Virus record (IMG/VR): IMGVR_UViG_3300029908_000065
Coordinates: 1-39,135 of that record
DNA length: 39,135 bases
Reading direction: 5' to 3' (one strand)
Source of the DNA: a virus
The position numbers were made by a program, and so were the translations under genes. Numbering within the stretch: position 1 is the first letter of the stretch; each line of letters starts with the position of its first letter. Below are positions 16,380 through 25,455 of the stretch, in pieces. The notes under the pieces were generated by a model that ran no database searches, was not told where the DNA came from, and saw only the letters and a list, made by a program, of their open reading frames with translations.

Positions 16380-16408
16380 TTTATTTTCCCTTTCTAGGAG
16401 TTAGCCGG

Positions 16409-16933
16409 TTATTGAGCGATACGGATTTCGCCGTATCCATTCGAGTCCACGCCATCAGACGCCCAGGTCACGGTGCCAACCACGGTGCCGGTGAGGGCCA
16501 CGTTGTTGCCGCCATTCTAGCCGACTTCAAACTGCCCGGCAAGATGGCCGGCGGATGCAGTCACGCAGACGTAGGCTTGCTGGCCACGCACCGGGATGCC
16601 GCCGCCCTGAACAAACACGGAAAGGTATCCGCGAGTGGCCAGGCCGTTGATTTCCGATTGGTTGGGCTGGAAGGTGTCCACGGCTTCATTCACGCTGCTC
16701 TGGCTGATGCCAGGGACTGCGCGGGCCAGGACACCGCAAAAGAGGGAAGCCGTGTCGGAAGCAACCATGGGGGTCACGCCCGTCACGCCATTCGAGCCAA
16801 CCGCGTATTTCATCGGAAGGCCAAAGTTGGCGGGGAACGGAGTCACCAATTGGGTCGGCTCAACATTGGTTTCGTCCGGACGGGTGATATCGCCAGGAAC
16901 GCCGGACGGGGAATTGTAAAGATATGCAGTCAT
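16409..16933 (-). CDS. Capsid decoration/cement-like protein with in-frame TAG
   Basis: The frame starts at ATG 16933 (MTAYLYNSPSGVPGDITRPD) and reads 138 codons to TAG at 16517-16519. The same frame then continues for 35 codons to TAA at 16409, encoding NGGNNVALTGTVVGTVTWAS and finally YGEIRIAQ. The latter is the normal ending of small cement-type proteins, whose last strands follow a GQFE-like motif. So the TAG interrupts the final beta-strands. Possible readings are translational readthrough giving 138- and 174-residue forms, suppression by a tRNA, or a substitution (e.g. from CAG, GAG, AAG or TGG). The gene lies between protease-scaffold and major capsid genes, where decoration proteins are usual. 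Confidence 0.75.
16517..16519 (-). other. In-frame amber codon in decoration gene
   Basis: The codon context is GGC TAG AAT GGC. The downstream frame is open and protein-like to TAA at 16409-16411. The second interrupted gene in the window (34396-34590) has AAA TAG AAT GTG, sharing TAGAATG. Confidence 0.8.
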
Positions 16934-16942
16934 GTGATTCTC

Positions 16943-18307
16943 TTACTTTCTGCCGTAGTGGGCGGCGTTAATTTCGTTCATTTTTTCGGGCGTCATGATC
17001 GTCGAGCTACCTTCGCCGTCTCGGGCTTGAAAGCGCTTGGCGTCCTTGGTTTCTTCCAACCCCGTTCCCCGCGAAGCCTTGAGGCATTCGCTGGTAGCGA
17101 TGAAAAGGGTGTTGATGCGCTCTTTGTCTTTCGAGTCGAGCGTGAGCTTTTTGCCGCCCGTGAAGCTATTGATGACTTGTTTGCCATCTTTAGTCTTATA
17201 GGCGACTTCAAGCGCTTTGGCGCGGGCGTCTTCACCCTTGGCAACCTTGAGGCCGGGTGCCAGGATTTCGATGCGAGCCTTGAGGTCTTGCGCGGCGGAA
17301 TCACCCGTCATGCTTTCTTCACCCTCTTCGCCCTCTTCATCTTCAGACTCTTCCGCGTCTTCATCCTCATCTTCGGATTCATCAGCGTATTCATCTTCAT
17401 CGCCGGCCTTGTTTTCGAGGAGTTTCGCAAGCGCCGTTTCGACGGCTTTCATGCGAGATTCGATCGAGGATTTTTCTTCCTCATCTTCATCTTCGGATTC
17501 TTCCTCTTCATCCTGCTCGGCGGCCTTTTTCTTAGGCGCGGGCTTTTCTTTAGATTCTTCCTCTTCATCTTCGCCCATGTTTTCGGCGAAGCCCTTTACG
17601 ATGGACATCATTTCATCCATCATGCCCTTCAGTTCGTCATAAGAGTCGGCGTCTTTGGCCTTGTCCTCTTTCTTGTCTTCTTTGAGCGCTTCATCAACAA
17701 CCTTCGCGCCGAGCTTTTTCTTCAACTTCTGAATCAGAGTCTCTTTCTCATCCATCTGGGTATCTCCTTTGTGATCGTTAATTGCGTAGGTCGGCCCCGC
17801 GCGTCCTTCATCCACCAAGGCAGTGTGATTGCCGATAATGTTGAATTGTCGCCCCTCACCTTCCCCAGTCTGCTCATACTCGCATTCATACCCGCAAGAG
17901 ACTTCACGCAGTCCGTTCTTAACGAGTTGAATAGCCATCTCCGAAGTGATGAGTAAATCCGCTTCCAAAACCTCTTCACCGTCGTCGTCTTTTTTAGCGG
18001 CCTTGCGCACATTCTGAACGGTGCCATGAGTGAGGTCTTTCCAGTTCTTCGGCCCCACGAAATCTTCGGGGTGACGAATCGTGATCGACTTGCCTTGAAA
18101 GCTTGCAATCGTCTGGGGGCGAAACACGTCCTTCGGATCGCGATAAACTTCAATCGTACCCTCTGGGCCAGCTTCAAGCGGAACTTCTGCACGCCCATAC
18201 GTCTGCCATCCCGTGCGTGCGATCGGCACGCCCAGACAAAACAGAAAGCCTTCCGGCGTCTCTGCAATGTTTTCGGACAGACGTGAAGGGGTGTAGAATT
18301 TCGGCAT
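16943..18307 (-). CDS. DUF2213 prohead protease fused to acidic scaffold
   Basis: A 454-residue protein. The N-terminal 180 residues fit DUF2213: GFLFCLGVPIARTGWQTYGR, VYRDPKDVF, SITIRHPEDFVG, GLREVSCGYECEYE and NHTALVDEGRAGPTY. By analogy with other prohead proteases, the His in IRHP or NHTAL and the Ser in REVSCGY are candidate catalytic residues; this is inference. Residues about 185-345 are an extremely acidic, Glu/Asp/Lys-rich coil, as expected for an internal scaffold, and the C-terminal 100 residues form a more ordered domain. The fusion suggests a self-cleaving scaffold. It starts 3 bp after the upstream gene. Confidence 0.85.
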   Translation of the reverse strand: MPKFYTPSRLSENIAETPEGFLFCLGVPIARTGWQTYGRAEVPLEAGPEGTIEVYRDPKDVFRPQTIASFQGKSITIRHPEDFVGPKNWKDLTHGTVQNVRKAAKKDDDGEEVLEADLLITSEMAIQLVKNGLREVSCGYECEYEQTGEGEGRQFNIIGNHTALVDEGRAGPTYAINDHKGDTQMDEKETLIQKLKKKLGAKVVDEALKEDKKEDKAKDADSYDELKGMMDEMMSIVKGFAENMGEDEEEESKEKPAPKKKAAEQDEEEESEDEDEEEKSSIESRMKAVETALAKLLENKAGDEDEYADESEDEDEDAEESEDEEGEEGEESMTGDSAAQDLKARIEILAPGLKVAKGEDARAKALEVAYKTKDGKQVINSFTGGKKLTLDSKDKERINTLFIATSECLKASRGTGLEETKDAKRFQARDGEGSSTIMTPEKMNEINAAHYGRK

Positions 18308-18310
18308 GAA

Positions 18311-19069
18311 CTACTTCAGTTGGCTCGCGAGAGGGAGCATCACGAAACGCATCCCGATCACCGTGTTGTTCGCCGGTGCAGTTGCGACAAGCGTGGTAGT
18401 CGAGCTTGAGGTTGCGCCTAGGACGCGAATCAAGAGCTGTGCGCCGCCCGTGGCACTGACAGACTGATTCGGGTCACCAACAATATCGGTGTACAGCGTG
18501 CCCGAGCCCGTTGCGAGGGGAGCTTGCACAGTGCCGGTGCCCGTGGTGGGCGTTGCCGTGATGGCAATGAAGCTCTGGCCGGGGCTAGGGGTGAGCCCAA
18601 GCGGAAGGCCAAGACTCTGCCAACCGGCCGCCGTCGTGGTGCCCGCTGATGTGATGACGTAGGGATTGCCGGGCGTGAGTGCCGATGTGACGTTGATCGA
18701 ACTTCCCGAAAGAGGAGAGACAAAACCAGAATACCCGCCGACGTAGCCAAGCCAGTTCGATGCGAGTTGAACAATGATGTAGCCACTCGCTGGGTTTGGA
18801 TTGCTTGCGGCGGGCGTTGCACTCGTGTGCATGTAAACAGCCGCGATGCCGTTGCCTTTCACGGAGCGGACACCCAGCCCATTCCCATTCGTTGAGTCTA
18901 CGATGAACGTAGCGTCGATTTGATTTGAGCCGCCGACAATCGAGTTGATCGACGTTTCACCGAACTGATTTTTGAGTACCAGAGAGGGGTAGGGAGGTGA
19001 GTAGGTAGCGGCGGAAGCCGAGGTGACTGCCAGCAAAAGCAGCGCGAAAAGTTTCGAAATTTTGATCAT
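18311..19069 (-). CDS. Head-region protein with signal peptide, function unknown
   Basis: A 252-residue protein. The start MIKISKLFALLLLAVTSASA followed by ATYSPP is a clear Sec signal peptide with an AXA cleavage site. The mature part is Gly/Ser/Thr-rich beta protein with GIAAVYMHTSATPAASNPNP, SGYIIVQLASN and a C-terminus APANNTVIGMRFVMLP. Similar long beta proteins occur among head genes of uncultured phages, often without a known role. It lies between the Mu F-like head gene and the protease, both cytoplasmic, so export is surprising. Surface display in the infected cell or an N-terminal hydrophobic anchor are both possible. It ends with TAG. Confidence 0.72.
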   Translation of the reverse strand: MIKISKLFALLLLAVTSASAATYSPPYPSLVLKNQFGETSINSIVGGSNQIDATFIVDSTNGNGLGVRSVKGNGIAAVYMHTSATPAASNPNPASGYIIVQLASNWLGYVGGYSGFVSPLSGSSINVTSALTPGNPYVITSAGTTTAAGWQSLGLPLGLTPSPGQSFIAITATPTTGTGTVQAPLATGSGTLYTDIVGDPNQSVSATGGAQLLIRVLGATSSSTTTLVATAPANNTVIGMRFVMLPLASQLK

Positions 19070-19126
19070 GGAATATTTCCCCTTTGAGTTAGGTTAAAGG
19101 ACTTTACATTTTTTACAATTTAATTA

Positions 19127-19894
19127 TCATCCGTCCGAATCAAACTGAACGTCTTGGTAACACCGACAATTTATTAACGTACCTGCGTGCCCTTGCGTTC
19201 CGTCATCAAGATGCGGCCCCTTCCCGCCGTTTTCCGAGTAGGCCACATACTTCCCGTTCATCTTTTTGTGAGACTCGCGCTCAGCACCGTCGAGTGTAGT
19301 TCGCCAAATATAACCTTGAGCGCCTACAGCCGTGCCGCGCGCTTGAGTAATTGATGCGTTTGCTCGGGCCGCTTCGGTGCGCGCGATCCGCATAGCAACA
19401 CCCTCCGTGACTTTACCTGTTCTTGCAAGCTCTTGCGCTATCTCATCCGCACGCGTCCCGTTGTAGAATGCTTCAAGCGCAAGAGCCTGGGCACGCTCGC
19501 CCGCTCGCGGGGGAATCGAAGTGATGAGCGTGACTTGCTCTTTCATCAGGGCAAATGCGACCGCGCCCACATCGTTTTCAGCAACCTGCTCGCGAAGTAA
19601 GCGCCCGATTTCGTTCGACTGCTTGGCCATCTCTTTGTGCTTAGCCTTGTAACTTTTTTTGTTGGCCTTGTTAATTTGCTCAAGCAGTTTTGCGCTTTGC
19701 CGCCTAGCCCACGGCTCGATGAGCTTAGAGTAGTCCTCAAGCGCCTTTTGCATCTCCTTCGGGTTGTGGATTTTGTGCCCGTCCACATGAGCATCCACCA
19801 AGTGGGAGCTGGCCCGCGCGACTTTCCTGAGCTGCTTTGCAAACGCATTTTCGGCCGCGCTCGATGGTTTAAACGGCTTTTTTTTGACGGCCAT
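19127..19894 (-). CDS. Mu F-like minor head protein
   Basis: A 255-residue protein: a Lys-rich helical first half, then NGTRADEIAQELARTGKVTE, MRIARTEAARANASITQ.RG, and a C-terminus with HAGTLINCRCYQDVQF. The pattern IARTE.ARA...... plus a closing INCRC motif defines the Mu gpF-like head morphogenesis family (SPP1 gp7 type). It binds the portal and is packaged within the head. TAATG overlap with the DUF6527 gene. Confidence 0.9.
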   Translation of the reverse strand: MAVKKKPFKPSSAAENAFAKQLRKVARASSHLVDAHVDGHKIHNPKEMQKALEDYSKLIEPWARRQSAKLLEQINKANKKSYKAKHKEMAKQSNEIGRLLREQVAENDVGAVAFALMKEQVTLITSIPPRAGERAQALALEAFYNGTRADEIAQELARTGKVTEGVAMRIARTEAARANASITQARGTAVGAQGYIWRTTLDGAERESHKKMNGKYVAYSENGGKGPHLDDGTQGHAGTLINCRCYQDVQFDSDG

Positions 19895-20244
19895 TACACG
19901 TCCGCAAGGTCAACTGTCATGTTAGCCATCTTATGAGTGCAATCCGAGAGAAACTGTATCCTACCCTCACGCACAAATGAGTGGCAAACATTGTGCTTGC
20001 GCTCTTTGTCGCCATAATCCCAAGTCACCAAAAGGGATGGCCCGAACGTGGGCTTATCGAGGTCGCCATTGAAGGTCCATTGCGGGGTGCTTCGCCCAGC
20101 GGCCACGCAAGATTTTCGATACTCATCGGTGTAGTTGACGGGAATCATGTGATCCATCCCGCAACCCGGGCACTCAAAGATATAGGCTTCCATGCCTGGA
20201 TGCGGCTTACCTTGGGGTGCTTCTAGGCGTGCGATCTTGGCCAT
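19894..20244 (-). CDS. DUF6527-type zinc-site protein
   Basis: A 116-residue protein: YIFECPGCGMDHMIPV at the start, WTFNGDLDKPTFGPSLLV in the middle, and CHSFVREGRIQFLSDCTHKMANMTVDL at the end. This matches the small DUF6527 phage family. The CPGC..H and CH...DCTH groups probably bind a metal ion. The function is unknown. It is set between portal and minor head genes by one-base TAATG overlaps, so it is probably expressed with head proteins. Confidence 0.75.
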   Translation of the reverse strand: MAKIARLEAPQGKPHPGMEAYIFECPGCGMDHMIPVNYTDEYRKSCVAAGRSTPQWTFNGDLDKPTFGPSLLVTWDYGDKERKHNVCHSFVREGRIQFLSDCTHKMANMTVDLADV

Positions 20245-20495
20245 TAGTTTTGCTCCATAGTGGGCCGGCGAAGCGAAATGACGTTGCCCGAGCGGGAAGG
20301 GTGCAACGCTTGGCGGTTGACTAACACGGGCGACTGCGTGACGTGATCGGGGTTGTTCAAACGCTTTTGCACCTCATCGGAATAGCCCGTGATGTTACAG
20401 CGCTTACGGCATTGGCTGAGACTCGGTGTCCAGGTCGCTGAGCCAGCGTGCCACGTCTCAACCCAGCCTTTGCCGCCACACTCTTTGCACTTCAT
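20244..20495 (-). CDS. Small protein with DnaJ-type CxxCxGxG motif
   Basis: An 83-residue protein starting [15 protein letters not shown], a single CxxCxGxG zinc-type motif, followed by SQCRKRCNITGYSDE, which may supply the second Cys pair. The C-terminus (NVISLRRPTMEQN) is basic. It overlaps the portal stop by 4 bp and the DUF6527 start by 1 bp. Function unknown; co-translation with portal suggests an assembly or folding aid, as inference. Confidence 0.65.
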   Translation of the reverse strand: MKCKECGGKGWVETWHAGSATWTPSLSQCRKRCNITGYSDEVQKRLNNPDHVTQSPVLVNRQALHPSRSGNVISLRRPTMEQN

Positions 20496-22090
20496 TTCTT
20501 ACCCCTCACATAATCCCTGATTTTCTTCCACGCACTGTCACCCGTCGCCTGCTTGATCTTGTCGGCGGGGTTGGTTGGCCCTTCGCCTGGGTCACCCGTT
20601 GTCGTGCCCGGAGGGCCGGCCGGAGTAGGTGCCAACTCAGGCGGATTCTCATCTAAGTCTTCGGCGTCCTTCACGTCTTCATCCGTGATGTGAGTGAAAA
20701 GCCCGCTTGCGGACGATTGCTGTTTCAGCTCTTTCACGAGCACGGCATTGCTGATACCGCCCGCGTCGTGGGCTTCGATCAGAGTTTCCGTGTTGGCTTT
20801 CGCGATGTCGGACTTATCCTTTGCACTCATCTGCCAGAGTGGCTTGAAAGTAAAAGTCAGGTCGCTCGGGCAAGGACGGCCAAAGTAGGATTGCCAGAGA
20901 ATCTTGACAACTTTCTCAATCCCGTTTCGCATTCCGGCTTCTTGCTTAGACTGGATGCCGTCATAATACTGGCGGATATCGCTATCGCCCGTCGCACCTA
21001 AGCCGCTCGGCGACTGGCCAAATAACCTCACCATGGGGATGTCTGCCGCGCCCGAAATCTGCTCGGCAAGCTTTAAGAGCGTGTCAGGCAGGCCAGCGAA
21101 CGAATACTGAGAGGAGTTGTATTCGTCTTCTTTGTCGAGCAGGGTCAACCCTTCATTGTTTTGAAACTCGGCAATCATGTCGAAATTTTGATAAAGCGCT
21201 TCCAGCTCTTCGCCCCCGGCCGCGATGATTTCGCGCAGTCCATTGATGCCGATCATGCGAAGGTTAGCCTTGAAGACAAGACCGGACGCCGATGTGGTTG
21301 CGGTATCAAACTCAATGAGCCGATCCCACATCTGCTCAAGGATGGATGAGCCCCAAAGCATTTCCGTGATCGCCTGCCAAAAGGGTAGCTCCGTGCCTAG
21401 GTGACGGATCACGCGTGAGTGATGCACGCGCACGCGGCCCGCTGAGCCTGCGTCCGTCTCGGAGTTACCGCCCTGAATCTTTGAGGGGTCATTCAAGTTG
21501 GTGCCGAGCACGACATCGTAAAACTCAGGCAAGCCCAGGTCGGGGCCAGAGTCTATAAGTTTATCTAAGACGGGATAGAGCTGCCAACGATCGTAGACGG
21601 TGAAGCCCAAGAACTGGCCTTTGCCGATCGTATCCACGTCCATCGGGCTTGCGAGATTCTGTCCTTTGATTTGAAACACAGCGCACGATCCACCGTAGAG
21701 CCTACCCCATGAGATATTCTTTCGAAGGCTCGGCCAAATTTGAAGGCGAGACATCTGCACCTGGAATTCGGTCACGTCTTCCGCGCCCTCATTGGTGACG
21801 ATATCAATACCCGCGCGGGTCATATCTTCCGCGATACAATTGATCACTCGGCCCACGATCCACGAGCCACGGTAAGCCGCTTCAAGCTGAATCCGATCGC
21901 GCGTGATCAGATTGAATTCATAATGGCCCTGACTCATCAGGTTGTTTTTGCCGCCTGGCGTGCCTCTCGGGTTGACACCCAAACGCGCTTTGATATTCGC
22001 AAAGCCGTCGGCCGTGGGGCGTCCCTTACGCACTTTCTTGTCGGCAGTCGGAAAGATGCGCGCGGCTTTTGGCTTAGGCGTTTTACTCAT
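20492..22090 (-). CDS. Portal protein, DUF1073 type
   Basis: A 532-residue protein: a basic N-terminus, [60 protein letters not shown] and [26 protein letters not shown]. This is the DUF1073 portal pattern. It forms the dodecameric DNA channel at one capsid vertex. The last 60 residues are Pro/Gly/Asp-rich and probably disordered. ATG overlaps the terL stop as ATGA. Confidence 0.9.
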   Translation of the reverse strand: MSKTPKPKAARIFPTADKKVRKGRPTADGFANIKARLGVNPRGTPGGKNNLMSQGHYEFNLITRDRIQLEAAYRGSWIVGRVINCIAEDMTRAGIDIVTNEGAEDVTEFQVQMSRLQIWPSLRKNISWGRLYGGSCAVFQIKGQNLASPMDVDTIGKGQFLGFTVYDRWQLYPVLDKLIDSGPDLGLPEFYDVVLGTNLNDPSKIQGGNSETDAGSAGRVRVHHSRVIRHLGTELPFWQAITEMLWGSSILEQMWDRLIEFDTATTSASGLVFKANLRMIGINGLREIIAAGGEELEALYQNFDMIAEFQNNEGLTLLDKEDEYNSSQYSFAGLPDTLLKLAEQISGAADIPMVRLFGQSPSGLGATGDSDIRQYYDGIQSKQEAGMRNGIEKVVKILWQSYFGRPCPSDLTFTFKPLWQMSAKDKSDIAKANTETLIEAHDAGGISNAVLVKELKQQSSASGLFTHITDEDVKDAEDLDENPPELAPTPAGPPGTTTGDPGEGPTNPADKIKQATGDSAWKKIRDYVRGKK

Positions 22091-23655
22091 TGTGCTAATT
22101 TCCCCCAGAGCTTGACTTTATTCTGATTAGATAGCATGTCCTGGATGGCGTCAAGCATCGGATCAATCTGATCGTCAAACGCATGGCTATCGTCGGCCGT
22201 GAATGCTTCGCACTCTTTTACAAAGTCATGAGTGAACGGCGAGTCTTCGGGTAAGTACACCATGTGGCTTTCCATGTAGCCGACTCCATCCATCACGCGA
22301 GTCAACTTATCAACGTTACGCTGGATTGCCTCAACTGGAATGTGATTGAGCAATCTGATCTTTTGAATGAGCCCCGTGCCGCTCGCCTTGTCTTCCACCA
22401 TGAGCTTGCGAAGCGTGCCCCACTTTTTCAGGTCATCACCCGTCTTCACGAACCCTTTGTGCTTGGCCCAAAACGCGATCGTGCGTGACTCCAGTTCAGG
22501 CGCTTCCCATTTCCCACGCTCAAGATCAAGCAGGTAGATATTGCCGTCTTCGCCATATCCCCAGCACTCAAGCACGGAGTAGTCGTTTCGCTCTTTGGTT
22601 TTTTGGGCCGTGTCGCAATAGATTTTACGCCACTTGATCTTAGGCAAGCTCTTGTAGTAGCGAAACCATTCTCCCTTGATGATATTCCCACCAATAGCTA
22701 CGGGGTTTTGATTGTACTGGCTTGCGAAGACGTGACGGCTCATGCGTGAACCCGCCTGATCCAAGCCGCGTCCCGCTTCCATGTCGAGCAGCTTTGCGAT
22801 CGGTTCTTTATAGGGCCAGTAACTAAAACGCCCCTCAGCGTCTTTCGTGATTCGCTTTCGATACTTCGGCTCAAGGCTTGCCACATATTCGTCGTCAATG
22901 ATGGCTGGGATCACGACAAGCCTGACTTTCTTTCCCAGCGCCCCGCTCCACACAAAGTCGCTTGGGTCTTTCTCATTGATCCGTTGCATGATGAGGATGA
23001 TCGGCGTGTGAGGGTTGGCCTTACGACTCTCTACAGTGCCCAGTAGCTTACGATTCGCCGCCTGCAATTTCGTCTCGCTGAAAGAGTCTTCGGGCTTGAT
23101 CGGATCGTCAATGATGATTGCGCCCTGAAAACCTTCACGCATGTGACCCGCGCGAAAGCCGGTGATTTGCCCACCGAGGGAGGTTGCGTACACACCTCCC
23201 GCTTTCTTTCCCTCATGCAGGACGTTCCATCTCTTCTTTGCTTTCGAATCGTCCGCAATCTCCATCGGCCAAAAGCGTTGGTATTCGTCCGATGTGATCA
23301 CGTCGCGAGCCGTCTGGGAATTGAGTAACGCGAGGTCATCCGAATAAGAGAGGTGAAGAAAGCGCGCCCACGGATTGAGGGCAAGGCCACGAGCGATCAG
23401 GTTGACGACTACCATTTCAGTTTTAGATGAGCCAGGTGACACGTTGATGATCACGATTTCTTCTTTGCCGTCGATCACGTCTTGCACGACATCGGCGATT
23501 AGCATGTGGTGCCAGTTGACGATAAAGTTTTGATTCTGCCGGCCCCGAAAAAACGTGCGAGTGAAATACAAATGCTCGCGCTCTGCGCGTGCCTTCACAA
23601 CCTGATCGAGCAGATTCAGCGGTTCAGGCTCAACGATCTTTTTCTGATTCTTCAA
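22087..23655 (-). CDS. terL: Terminase large subunit
   Basis: A 522-residue protein. ATPase: Walker A SPGSSKTE (residues 73-80), Walker B AIIIDDP (179-185), coupling motif [15 protein letters not shown] (220-234). Nuclease: D348 in [10 protein letters not shown] at 421-422 in [11 protein letters not shown], and [10 protein letters not shown] near 493-502, the usual metal-binding carboxylates of the RNase H-like domain. The Walker A has Ser in place of the central Gly of GSGKT, a tolerated variant. The start is TTG at 23655, with AAGG nearby, inside the end of the small subunit gene (26-bp overlap). Confidence 0.94.
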   Translation of the reverse strand: MKNQKKIVEPEPLNLLDQVVKARAEREHLYFTRTFFRGRQNQNFIVNWHHMLIADVVQDVIDGKEEIVIINVSPGSSKTEMVVVNLIARGLALNPWARFLHLSYSDDLALLNSQTARDVITSDEYQRFWPMEIADDSKAKKRWNVLHEGKKAGGVYATSLGGQITGFRAGHMREGFQGAIIIDDPIKPEDSFSETKLQAANRKLLGTVESRKANPHTPIILIMQRINEKDPSDFVWSGALGKKVRLVVIPAIIDDEYVASLEPKYRKRITKDAEGRFSYWPYKEPIAKLLDMEAGRGLDQAGSRMSRHVFASQYNQNPVAIGGNIIKGEWFRYYKSLPKIKWRKIYCDTAQKTKERNDYSVLECWGYGEDGNIYLLDLERGKWEAPELESRTIAFWAKHKGFVKTGDDLKKWGTLRKLMVEDKASGTGLIQKIRLLNHIPVEAIQRNVDKLTRVMDGVGYMESHMVYLPEDSPFTHDFVKECEAFTADDSHAFDDQIDPMLDAIQDMLSNQNKVKLWGKLAQ

Positions 23656-24208
23656 GGGCGGCCTTAATTTGCTCGGGCGTTGCTTGCGTGATCGTTGCCT
23701 GGACCTTGCTTTGCACGATATCCGTGAATAAGCCTTTGTTGCGGCCTAGATTCTCTTGGCTCTTAGGCTTATCCCAAAGCTTCACTTTCTTGACATAGCC
23801 CGTGAGTGCGCCCGTGAGGGGATGAAACTTTTCAATCACCTCAAAGCTCGCCACGCACGACGCGATATCATCGGGCCACTCGGCCGGTGGGAGCATTGCA
23901 CCTGTCACCGGGTGGAGGAGTCGTCTCGGATCGGATACCGCAAGCTCTTTGATCTTGAGCAGGATTTCGTCACCCTCAAGCAGCACGCGTGCGTTGCGCT
24001 CATCTTGTAAAACTTTGATACGCGCTTTGATGTTAGGTTTCGTTAAGAGCGCACAGCCCTGCTCTTTGGCCGTGTCTTCGCTGTATCCAGCATCGCGCGC
24101 CGCCTGGGCGGCGTTATTATGAGCCGCAAAAGACACGCAAAACGCCTCATAGCGTGCGTCGCGCTCTTTCGTGCCCCGCCTGCTTGGACCCTTCTTTTTC
24201 TTCGCCAC
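23630..24208 (-). CDS. terS: Terminase small subunit
   Basis: About 192 residues from the GTG at 24208 ([17 protein letters not shown]); a GTG at 24214 is in frame but only one or two bases after the GGGGG ribosome-binding site, so the later one is preferred. The N-terminus [46 protein letters not shown] is the DNA-binding domain of Terminase_2. The middle is SDPRRLLHP and [14 protein letters not shown]. It recognises the packaging site and loads TerL. A hairpin that could mask its ribosome-binding site lies just upstream. Confidence 0.9.
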   Translation of the reverse strand: MAKKKKGPSRRGTKERDARYEAFCVSFAAHNNAAQAARDAGYSEDTAKEQGCALLTKPNIKARIKVLQDERNARVLLEGDEILLKIKELAVSDPRRLLHPVTGAMLPPAEWPDDIASCVASFEVIEKFHPLTGALTGYVKKVKLWDKPKSQENLGRNKGLFTDIVQSKVQATITQATPEQIKAALEESEKDR

Positions 24209-24215
24209 GTTCACA

Positions 24216-24240
24216 CCCCCGACCTAATAGGTTACAGGGG
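24216..24240 (-). promoter_or_regulatory. Hairpin covering the terS ribosome-binding site
   Basis: On the minus strand CCCC (24237-24240) pairs with GGGG (within 24216-24220) and the inner ACCTA/TAGGT pairs around a 1-nt turn. The GGGGG just before the terS start is within the stem, so folding would lower terS translation. Read on the plus strand the same stem is followed by TTTT. Confidence 0.4.
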
Positions 24241-24270
24241 TTTTAGGCTAGTGGCAAAAAAGTGCTTTTG

Positions 24271-24591
24271 TCAATCAATCTTTACGTTCACCATCACTGA
24301 AATGCCAAGACGTGTACTGTTACAGACTGCGCACTTACGGATGAGCTTAATCGTGATGATAGGCGCTACTCGTGCCGCTCTGTCCTCGAAAGTGGATTTG
24401 CCACTCTCAATGTCGGGATCATACCACACGAGCTGATCCAACTTACAATCATGGCAGTACCATGTATCTCCCATCTCTGAAGTTTCAATCATTCGCTTCA
24501 TCTGAGACTTAAAGTGATCCATATAAGAAAGCCCGATGCCTGGATCAAACGTCTTTTCTGAAAACGGCAGAATGCGATTTAGCGCACTCAA
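24271..24591 (-). CDS. Small zinc-ribbon-like protein, unknown
   Basis: A protein of up to 106 residues with WYCHDCKLDQLVWYDPD and RKCAVCNSTRLGI, two CxxC pairs about 45 residues apart, as in zinc ribbons. The start is uncertain: the longest form begins with TTG at 24591, inside the upstream gene by 47 bp; a shorter form could begin at the ATG of MDHFKSQMKRM. No function can be assigned. It is the last gene before terS. Confidence 0.55.
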   Translation of the reverse strand: MSALNRILPFSEKTFDPGIGLSYMDHFKSQMKRMIETSEMGDTWYCHDCKLDQLVWYDPDIESGKSTFEDRAARVAPIITIKLIRKCAVCNSTRLGISVMVNVKID

Positions 24592-24877
24592 CGCGAAGCT
24601 CGTTTAGCGCCTCATCCTTCCGCCGTATCAGCTCCTCAAGACTCGCTATGCGGGCTTGGGCGGCGGCGCAGTATCCCGCATTCCGAAGTAACGTCCTACG
24701 TTGCTCACTTCGGGCATGTTTAGCCTCCAGCTCCTTCAACCTCTCCTCCGCTGCCTTCAAGCGGGCTTCGAGGTCGGAGATCTTGAACTTGGTTTCAGTA
24801 TAGAGCTGACGCGCCTCACTTGGGTCCAGGGACTGAAAACCGGCTATCTTAAGCTCTAGTGCGGAAAAGTTGCTCAT
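24545..24877 (-). CDS. Small coiled-coil protein
   Basis: A 110-residue protein, mostly coiled coil (FKISDLEARLKAAEERLKELEAKHARSE) followed by ARIASLEELIRRKDEALNELR. It has a strong ribosome-binding site, AAGGAGG, before the ATG. The EELIRRKDEALNEL segment recurs in the gene at 25069-25455. Function unknown. Confidence 0.65.
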   Translation of the reverse strand: MSNFSALELKIAGFQSLDPSEARQLYTETKFKISDLEARLKAAEERLKELEAKHARSEQRRTLLRNAGYCAAAQARIASLEELIRRKDEALNELRVECAKSHSAVFRKDV

Positions 24878-24892
24878 TAGTCGTCCTCCTTC

Positions 24893-25072
24893 TTAACCCA
24901 TATCTCCTAAAAGGTTGGCTTTCTCGGGTTTCTGACCTGGCGTCTCGCTGCGGCATAACGCTTTAGCAATTCTATTTAAGAACTGGGTCCGTTCTTCAAA
25001 GAAATCTTGCCACTCCGCATATTCTGGGTTCCGAATTTGCCGGCCCATGACCTCCTCGTCGAGCTGCTTCAT
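24893..25072 (-). CDS. 59-residue hypothetical protein
   Basis: The frame starts MKQLDEEVMGRQIRNPEYAE and ends EKANLLGDMG. ATG overlaps the upstream TGA as ATGA (25069-25072), and its stop is followed by the AAGGAGG ribosome-binding site of the next gene, so it fills the gap exactly. Charged, helical, with WQDFFEERTQFLNRIAKAL in the middle. No family recognised. Confidence 0.65.
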   Translation of the reverse strand: MKQLDEEVMGRQIRNPEYAEWQDFFEERTQFLNRIAKALCRSETPGQKPEKANLLGDMG

Positions 25073-25455
25073 TTCTTCATAGTCTCCGGCGTGAGGGCGA
25101 GAACGGACCTGGCATTTTCCCAGGCTATCGGTTTACGGCGTTCATACTCGGGGGTTTTTCCGACAGAATCTTTTAGCTCCTTCACGTAGATTAATTCACG
25201 TAAAGCCGAGTCCTTCCTCGCCACCAACTCCTCGCGGACCTGGATGGCCTCGCGGACGCTTTCGGGGGTGAGGGCGGCGGCCTCTTGGAGGTCTAGTGCA
25301 ATATTCATGAGAGTAAAATCCTCATCGGACAGGCGCTTATTCGCAAGTACCAGCGCCTCATCCTTGCGCTTGATCAGCTCCTCCATCTCTTTCTTGCCAG
25401 CTCGATACCCCTCGTTAAACGACATGCCCGATTCGAATTCGCCTTGCTCACTCAT
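25069..25455 (-). CDS. Charged helical protein with repeated RKDxAL modules
   Basis: A 128-residue protein: EMEELIKRKDEALVLANKRL, then REELVARKDSALRELIY, so the module EEL..RKD.AL occurs twice here and once in the 24545-24877 protein. ALTPESVREAI and ALTPETMKK also form a small internal repeat. Coiled coil is likely. Four-base overlaps on both sides. Function unknown. Confidence 0.65.
   Translation of the reverse strand: MSEQGEFESGMSFNEGYRAGKKEMEELIKRKDEALVLANKRLSDEDFTLMNIALDLQEAAALTPESVREAIQVREELVARKDSALRELIYVKELKDSVGKTPEYERRKPIAWENARSVLALTPETMKK

Noticed and set aside
16412-17956. A 514-codon plus-strand open frame
   Set aside because: It is the complement of the acidic scaffold (GAA/GAG/GAT codons give TTC/TCC/ATC), producing Phe/Leu-rich sequence; the minus-strand protease-scaffold and decoration genes are real.
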